Origin: Methylomonas sp.
GTDB lineage: Bacteria; Pseudomonadota; Gammaproteobacteria; Methylococcales; Methylomonadaceae
Reading direction: 5' to 3'
Assembly (NCBI GenBank): GCA_002928965.1
Contig: PERU01000002.1
Span: forward strand, 124,001-188,000
DNA length: 64,000 nucleotides
A program made the translations under genes and the position numbers. The notes under the pieces were generated by a model. That model searched no databases and was not told the origin of the DNA. It saw only the letters and a list, made by a program, of their open reading frames with translations. Below, one piece after another: positions 59,276 through 64,000 of the stretch. The stretch's first letter is position 1, and the number at the start of each line of letters is the position of its first letter.

Positions 59276-60523
59276 TTAGGTCAATATCTCAACTGTATCC
59301 GGCTGACTCAGAAACTTGTTTGGGCTTGCTGTATAGCCGTAAGCCCCCGACTGAAAAATTACTACCAAATCCCCTATCTCTGCTTTAGGTAAGGCCATTT
59401 TGTCTGCCAAGATGTCGAGTGGTGTACACAATGGGCCAACGATATTAACTGTTTCCAGGTCTTGATGCCCCATTTTATTGCCGATACCCACCGGGTAGTT
59501 TTTGCGGATAACCTGACCAAAGTTGCCTGATGCAGCCAAGTGATGATGTAAACCGCCGTCAACCACTAAAAAAATCTGCCCACGGGAAACTTTCTTGTCT
59601 ATAACTCTGGTTACGTAAATGCCCGCTTCTCCGACCAGATAACGACCCAATTCTATGATGACTTCTGCTTCCGGTAGCGCAGATCTAGCTATAGTCATTT
59701 CCTTTCCCAGGGCATCACCGACTTGCTCGATTGCCAACGGGGTGTCGCCAGGGAAATAGGGAATTCCAAAGCCGCCGCCAATATTTAGTTTGCGAATGGC
59801 GGATGGGCAATGATCTGATAGGTTGATCGCGAGTTGCAGACTTTTTTGTTGCGCGTCAATGATGGATTCCGCTTTCAGATTTTGCGAGCCACTATAAATA
59901 TGAAAGCCCTGAAACTGTAAGCCAAGTGCTTTGATGCGCTGTAATACAACAGGCACTTGTTCTTCATCAATTCCAAATTGCTTGGCGCCGCCGCCCATTT
60001 TCATGCCAGAAGCTTTTAATTCAAAAGCTGGATTGATACGGACGGCTACTTTGGCATTGAGCCCCAAGCGTTCGCATTGTTTGGCAATCGTTTCCAATTC
60101 GAACTGCGATTCGATGTTAATGGTAACGCCCGCTGCAATGGCTTGGGATAATTCGGTTGGGCGCTTACCAGGACCCGCAAAACTGATGTGTTCAGCTGGC
60201 ATGGGTGTATCCAGAGCCACTTTCATTTCACCTGCCGAAGCCAAATCAAAACCATCTACCAGACTTGCCATGTGTTGCACTACGGCAGGCATGGGGTTGG
60301 CTTTCATGGCGTAATGGATTTTCAATTCTGCCGGCATCGCTTGCCGTAATGTCTGGACTCGTTGCGTCAGCACCTGCCGGTCATACGCATAAAAAGGAGT
60401 TTGGCCGATTTGTTCCGCCAGTCGGGTTAAAGGAATATCGCCTAGACTTAATTGACCGTTGGTGACAGCAAAGCCATGTTCGTTGGCGTGTTTGGGAGGG
60501 GGGGCTGGACTGGATAGGGTCAT
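59276..60523 (-). CDS. PLP-dependent decarboxylase, exosortase A-associated
   Basis: A 415-residue PLP enzyme of the ornithine/diaminopimelate decarboxylase fold, XrtA-linked (TIGR03099 from memory). The Schiff-base Lys is in KIHYAMKANPMPAVVQH, the phosphate-binding glycines in LNIGGGFGIPYFPGD and the ring region in IIELGRYLVGEAG. It probably converts an activated or carrier-bound amino acid to an amine. It overlaps the ligase gene in ATGA, so the two are consecutive steps. Confidence 0.92.
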   Translation of the reverse strand: MTLSSPAPPPKHANEHGFAVTNGQLSLGDIPLTRLAEQIGQTPFYAYDRQVLTQRVQTLRQAMPAELKIHYAMKANPMPAVVQHMASLVDGFDLASAGEMKVALDTPMPAEHISFAGPGKRPTELSQAIAAGVTINIESQFELETIAKQCERLGLNAKVAVRINPAFELKASGMKMGGGAKQFGIDEEQVPVVLQRIKALGLQFQGFHIYSGSQNLKAESIIDAQQKSLQLAINLSDHCPSAIRKLNIGGGFGIPYFPGDTPLAIEQVGDALGKEMTIARSALPEAEVIIELGRYLVGEAGIYVTRVIDKKVSRGQIFLVVDGGLHHHLAASGNFGQVIRKNYPVGIGNKMGHQDLETVNIVGPLCTPLDILADKMALPKAEIGDLVVIFQSGAYGYTASPNKFLSQPDTVEILT

Positions 60524-62109
60524 GATTGAAACAGATTTGCGAATTGATGGCTGAGCACTTTGCGGTCAATTTTACCGTTTGGATTACGTGGCAAGTCGGC
60601 CAATACTTCAATTTTTGCAGGTATCATGAAGTTAGGTAGATTGGCTTTGCAAATATCTATCAAGGCTTGTGGATTGAACTGGCTGTCGGGTTGCGGGCTT
60701 ACAATTGCCACCACAGCTTGTCCTAATGTGGCGTGTTCTATGCCGACAGCAGCGGCTTCTTTTACTAGCCCTGAGGCGTATATCACTTCTTCGATTTCAC
60801 TGGGACTGACACGATAACCGGATGTTTTGATCATGTCATCTCGACGTCCGACAAAATACAGATAGCCCTCTTCATCCATGGTAACCGTATCGCCTGACCA
60901 AACGGCAATTTCGGTTAGCGGCAAGCCGGATAACTGTCCTGGCGCAGGTTTGAAGCGTTCGGCTGTTTTGGCGATATCGTTCCAATATCCCAGACTGACC
61001 AATGAGCCGCGATGAACCAGTTCCCCAGGCTCATGGGCTGCACACGGGCTGCCATCTTCGCGAACCACCATGATTTCGGCATTGGGGATGGCCTTACCCA
61101 TGGAGTCCGGGCGAATATCGATTTGTTCAGGTGGTAAATAAGTTGAACGGAAAGCTTCTGTTAAACCGTACATCAGGAAAAATTGTGCATTTGGGGCTTT
61201 ATTTCGCAATTTTTGCAGGACTGCCTTAGGCATTTTGCCGCCGGAATTGGTCATATAACGTAAATGCTGATCTATCGATTCAGGCCAGTTTAGGTCGGCC
61301 AACTGAGCCCACAAAGGCGGGACAGCGGCCAGTCCGGTAATTTGAAATTTTTCCAATGCATTGATAACGTCTTTGGGCAGTAAGTAATCCATTAATACGC
61401 AGGTTGCACCTTTTAACAAACAGGTTGTGAGTTGGTTCAAGCCATAGTCGAAACTGAAGGGTAGAGCGGCTAATAATCGATCGCTATCCTGAATATTCAA
61501 GTATTCGGCTACACTTTCGGCACCTGCAATAATGTTACGGTGCGATAAAACTACCCCTTTGGGTTTGCCGGTGCTGCCCGAGGTATACAATATCGCAGCA
61601 ATGTCAGTATCTATTTGTGTAATAGGCTGCGGTTCAGGCGGGTTGGCGGCGCGTTCGAGATAGGTTTTCCAGGCTATGATGTCATAGGCTTGTCCAGTCA
61701 TATCGGCGGGTATGTCGTCGACAAGTATCACTGTGCGTAAATCGGTACAGTCATGCAATGCTGCTTGCAAGCCTATTAAGCGACTTTTGGATGTGATCAG
61801 AATTTTAACGTTACAATCCATCAGAATGTGGGCAACCTGAGGGGCTTTCAAGACGGGATTGACAGGAACAAAAACTCCGCCCGACTTTGAAACGGCTAAA
61901 AAGCTGCTGACTGTTTCAATTTGTTTGGGTAGAAAGATCGCCACCCGCTGTTGACGTTTTAAATCCAGGCTTTGCAGTGCAGCAGCTTGTTGCCGGACTT
62001 GAATCGCTAATTCTTGAAATGAAACACGGCTATCCTTGAGCACGATGGCAGCGGATTCCGAGGGTTGGTTGGGATTTTTGAACAATAAATGATGTAAACA
62101 GGTTGCCAT
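60520..62109 (-). CDS. Acyl-CoA ligase, AMP-forming, exosortase A-associated
   Basis: A 529-residue adenylate-forming enzyme of XrtA loci (TIGR03098 from memory). ILYTSGSTGKPKGVVLSH is the phosphate-binding loop (about residue 175); FLMYGLTEAFRSTYLPPEQI, the ribose-binding WSGDTVTMDEEGYLYF and KTSGYRVSPSEIEEVIY follow; the terminal NPNGKIDRKVLS holds the catalytic Lys. It activates a carboxylic or amino acid for loading onto the acyl carrier protein at 50862. First gene of the minus-strand run, with a 113-bp divergent gap to xrtA. Confidence 0.93.
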   Translation of the reverse strand: MATCLHHLLFKNPNQPSESAAIVLKDSRVSFQELAIQVRQQAAALQSLDLKRQQRVAIFLPKQIETVSSFLAVSKSGGVFVPVNPVLKAPQVAHILMDCNVKILITSKSRLIGLQAALHDCTDLRTVILVDDIPADMTGQAYDIIAWKTYLERAANPPEPQPITQIDTDIAAILYTSGSTGKPKGVVLSHRNIIAGAESVAEYLNIQDSDRLLAALPFSFDYGLNQLTTCLLKGATCVLMDYLLPKDVINALEKFQITGLAAVPPLWAQLADLNWPESIDQHLRYMTNSGGKMPKAVLQKLRNKAPNAQFFLMYGLTEAFRSTYLPPEQIDIRPDSMGKAIPNAEIMVVREDGSPCAAHEPGELVHRGSLVSLGYWNDIAKTAERFKPAPGQLSGLPLTEIAVWSGDTVTMDEEGYLYFVGRRDDMIKTSGYRVSPSEIEEVIYASGLVKEAAAVGIEHATLGQAVVAIVSPQPDSQFNPQALIDICKANLPNFMIPAKIEVLADLPRNPNGKIDRKVLSHQFANLFQS

Positions 62110-62222
62110 AATTAATTATCAAGTTTCACAAATGATTCGCTATATTAATAATCCTAGCAGAATATATTTGTATTACCGAATCTAAAACAGAGTTCATCAC
62201 ACTAAATTTGGGAGTCCCCTTC

Positions 62223-63722
62223 ATGCAGACAATCGACATAATACCGCTGTATTGGCGTAAGCCATTGGTGTTACTGCTGACTGTATTGGTCGTTTTTGTA
62301 CTGATGTTTCAAGATAGTTGGAATTCGATTGTCAGTATTTGGTCTCGATCAGAGACTTTTGCCCATGGTTATCTGGTGGCTCCTGCCAGCCTATGGCTGC
62401 TATGGACCCGAAAAGACTTTTATAAACAGCTTTGTCCTCAGCCAAGTTATTTAGGCTGTCTAGGTGTGTTAGCGTGCGGTTTTATTTGGTTGGTAGCTGA
62501 TTTGGCCCAGGTTTTGGTCGTTAACCAATTTGCTTTAGTGGGAATGCTGCTCTGTTTGATCTGGAGTTTGTTAGGCAATAAAGTTACAGGGAGCATGTTG
62601 TTTCCATTGTTTTTTCTGTTTTTGATGGTGCCATTTGGCGAAGACTTCGTGCCATTTTTGATGGAATACACCGCGAGTTTTGTGGTGGGTATGTTGCATT
62701 TAACTGGCGTCACTGTCTATCGGGAGGGTCTGCATTTCACACTGACTTCTGGAAATTGGTCAGTTGTTGAGGCTTGTAGTGGCATTCGTTATCTGATTGC
62801 CTCTATCACTTTGGGTTTGGTTTATGCCTATTTCAATTATTCAAGTTACCGAAAGCGTGTAGTATTTATTTTGGCTTCTGTTTTAGTGCCTATCGTTGCT
62901 AATGGTTTACGAGCCTATATGATTGTCATGATTGGCCATTTAAGCAGTATGAAATTGGCCACAGGGGTTGATCATATTGTCTACGGTTGGGTGTTTTTTG
63001 GCTTGGTAATGTTGTTGTTGTTTTATATTGGCTCTTTTTGGCATGATGAAGCTGTAAGCTCAATGACTAAAATAGATCAGACTATTCCCGTCGAGTTTCC
63101 TCGATATTTTTCCGTAACCTTGGGTGTGGTGGTTTTTGCATGTTTTTCGGTCTGGCCTTGGGTGGCATCTGAATTGCACGCCAAACAAGCAGTTAAGGCC
63201 ATTATTCCTGAGACATTGCTGCAAAAAATACCTGATGAACCGGCTTTATTGCCAGATTGGCAATGGCAACCGCATTTTAAAGGCACTGTTGCTGACAAGG
63301 CACGATTCGTAGAACAGGATGGAGCGGTTTTGGGTATCTATATCGCCAATTTTGGGGACGAAACACAGGGGGGGGAGTTGGTCAATTCTCAAAACACTCT
63401 GTTATCACATGAGGATAAGGATTGGAGATTGATTTTGAACCCTAGCTTGGCTATTAACTGGCCTGCTAAAGTTGTAAAAGTTGAGGAGGTAGCTTTAAAA
63501 AATGATGCCAATGACCTGTTGGTGCTGCGTTGGTATCGTATTGGTAGTGTCAATACCTCAAATGCTTATTATGCAAAGTGGTTGCAACTGCGTAAGCGTT
63601 TGACTGGGGATACTACACCTGAACTTATGATCGTGCTTTACACACAAGCTTCTCGTGGTGATTATTTACTTGCCCGAGAACGCTTGCAAAAAATTGCCTT
63701 AGCCTGTTGCTCAGCCAATTAA
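62223..63722 (+). CDS. xrtA: Exosortase A with EpsI-type C-terminal domain
   Basis: The transpeptidase/protease of the PEP-CTERM system, in the inner membrane. The N-terminal 270 residues have about eight hydrophobic helices and the catalytic set: Cys185 in VVEACSGIRYL, Arg230 in IVANGLRAYMIV and His251 in TGVDHIVYGWVFF. The C-terminal part (about 300-499) is a soluble EpsI-like domain, ending TQASRGDYLLARERLQKI. The fused form at 499 residues is normal for exosortase A. ATG 62223 lies downstream of GGGAG; the frame is open to TTG 62208. Divergent from the ligase gene. Confidence 0.95.
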   Translation: MQTIDIIPLYWRKPLVLLLTVLVVFVLMFQDSWNSIVSIWSRSETFAHGYLVAPASLWLLWTRKDFYKQLCPQPSYLGCLGVLACGFIWLVADLAQVLVVNQFALVGMLLCLIWSLLGNKVTGSMLFPLFFLFLMVPFGEDFVPFLMEYTASFVVGMLHLTGVTVYREGLHFTLTSGNWSVVEACSGIRYLIASITLGLVYAYFNYSSYRKRVVFILASVLVPIVANGLRAYMIVMIGHLSSMKLATGVDHIVYGWVFFGLVMLLLFYIGSFWHDEAVSSMTKIDQTIPVEFPRYFSVTLGVVVFACFSVWPWVASELHAKQAVKAIIPETLLQKIPDEPALLPDWQWQPHFKGTVADKARFVEQDGAVLGIYIANFGDETQGGELVNSQNTLLSHEDKDWRLILNPSLAINWPAKVVKVEEVALKNDANDLLVLRWYRIGSVNTSNAYYAKWLQLRKRLTGDTTPELMIVLYTQASRGDYLLARERLQKIALACCSAN

Positions 63723-63758
63723 GTGACTGAATTTTAATTTAGAAAAGGACACACTAAA

Positions 63759-64000
63759 ATGATACCTGTAATACTGTCAGGCGGCTCCGGTACGCGTTTG
63801 TGGCCATTGTCTCGCGGCCAATATCCCAAGCAATTTTTACCTTTGGTGTCCGGGCAGACCATGATCCAGGAGACGCTTCTGAGATTAAATGGTCTATCCG
63901 GTTTGCAGGCACCAATTGCGGTCTGCAATGAAGATCATCGTTTCATGATGGCCGAGCAATTGTGGGAAATTGGCAGTAAGCCGGCGTCGATCATTCTGGA
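63759..64000 (+). CDS. Mannose-1-phosphate guanylyltransferase, 5' part
   Basis: Begins MIPVILSGGSGTRLWPLSRG, the nucleotidyltransferase signature of ManC/CpsB/AlgA, continuing YPKQFLPLVSGQTMIQETLL with the conserved Lys of the substrate site. Only 80 codons lie in the window; the rest continues beyond 64000. It makes GDP-mannose, a precursor of mannose, fucose or rhamnose residues in EPS. AAAAGGA sits at a good distance before ATG 63759. Confidence 0.92.
   Translation, partial: MIPVILSGGSGTRLWPLSRGQYPKQFLPLVSGQTMIQETLLRLNGLSGLQAPIAVCNEDHRFMMAEQLWEIGSKPASIIL

Noticed and set aside
1-64000. tRNA, rRNA, complete insertion sequences or CRISPR arrays
   Set aside because: No transposase motifs, no tRNA-like cloverleaf with CCA/TTCGA context and no repeat-spacer pattern noticed by eye; a covariance-model scan was not possible.

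Overview
The window is a large exopolysaccharide (EPS) biosynthesis and tailoring locus of the exosortase A (XrtA/PEP-CTERM) type, from a Gram-negative bacterium. Outer-membrane export and beta-barrel proteins, a class I (enterobacterial-type) adenylate cyclase, HemJ and the XrtA gene order all fit a gammaproteobacterium. A methanotroph of the Methylomonas/Methylobacter kind is my best guess from gene content; no rRNA or marker gene in the window proves it. The first and last genes are cut by the window edges.

Layout. (1) 1-14205, plus strand, tightly packed: PrsT-like TPR protein (3' part), Wza-like export lipoprotein with an unusual Gly-Met tandem repeat, chain-length protein, tyrosine autokinase, outer-membrane beta-barrel, AAA-type ATPase, WecB epimerase, deacetylase, FemAB-like protein, two glycosyltransferases and a glutamine-dependent asparagine-synthetase-like amidotransferase. 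(2) 14271-22665: a peptide/protein-modification-like cassette. It has a twin-arginine protein, a PqqD-like protein, an HprK-related kinase with no ordinary start codon, a nucleotidyltransferase, two glycosyltransferases, a PaaK/CapK-like adenylating enzyme and a second asparagine synthetase that lacks the catalytic Cys. (3) 22666-31553: hemJ, then a signalling operon (TPR-like protein, receiver-like protein, small GTPase, two roadblock-like proteins, PAS protein, leaderless PhnD-like protein), a histidine phosphatase and cyaA. (4) 32175-35032: polyprenyl-phosphate sugar-phosphate transferase and a WbpM/PglF-type dehydratase, which start glycan assembly. (5) 35224-38113, minus strand: a VWA membrane protein and two small membrane-anchored coiled-coil proteins. 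(6) 38346-50546: deacetylase, O-antigen-ligase-like protein, flippase, then AT-rich variable glycan genes on both strands. (7) 50862-62109: the XrtA acyl module (acyl carrier protein, two odd alpha/beta hydrolases, acyl-CoA ligase, PLP decarboxylase). Two Uma2-type nucleases and an AT-rich minus-strand block sit inside it. (8) 62223-64000: exosortase A with its EpsI extension, and the start of a mannose-1-phosphate guanylyltransferase.

How the genes work together (inference from families). The WecA-like transferase, WbpM-like dehydratase, WecB epimerase and the glycosyltransferases would build a lipid-linked repeat unit. The flippase, O-antigen-ligase-like protein, chain-length/kinase pair and export lipoprotein would move and polymerise it. 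Deacetylases, acyltransferase, FemAB/GNAT proteins and the ACP-ligase-decarboxylase module would decorate it. XrtA would process PEP-CTERM proteins encoded elsewhere: I see no PEP-CTERM substrate in the window. The most interesting candidates for a little-described system are the 14.3-22.7 kb cassette and the 23.4-28.1 kb GTPase-roadblock-PAS operon.
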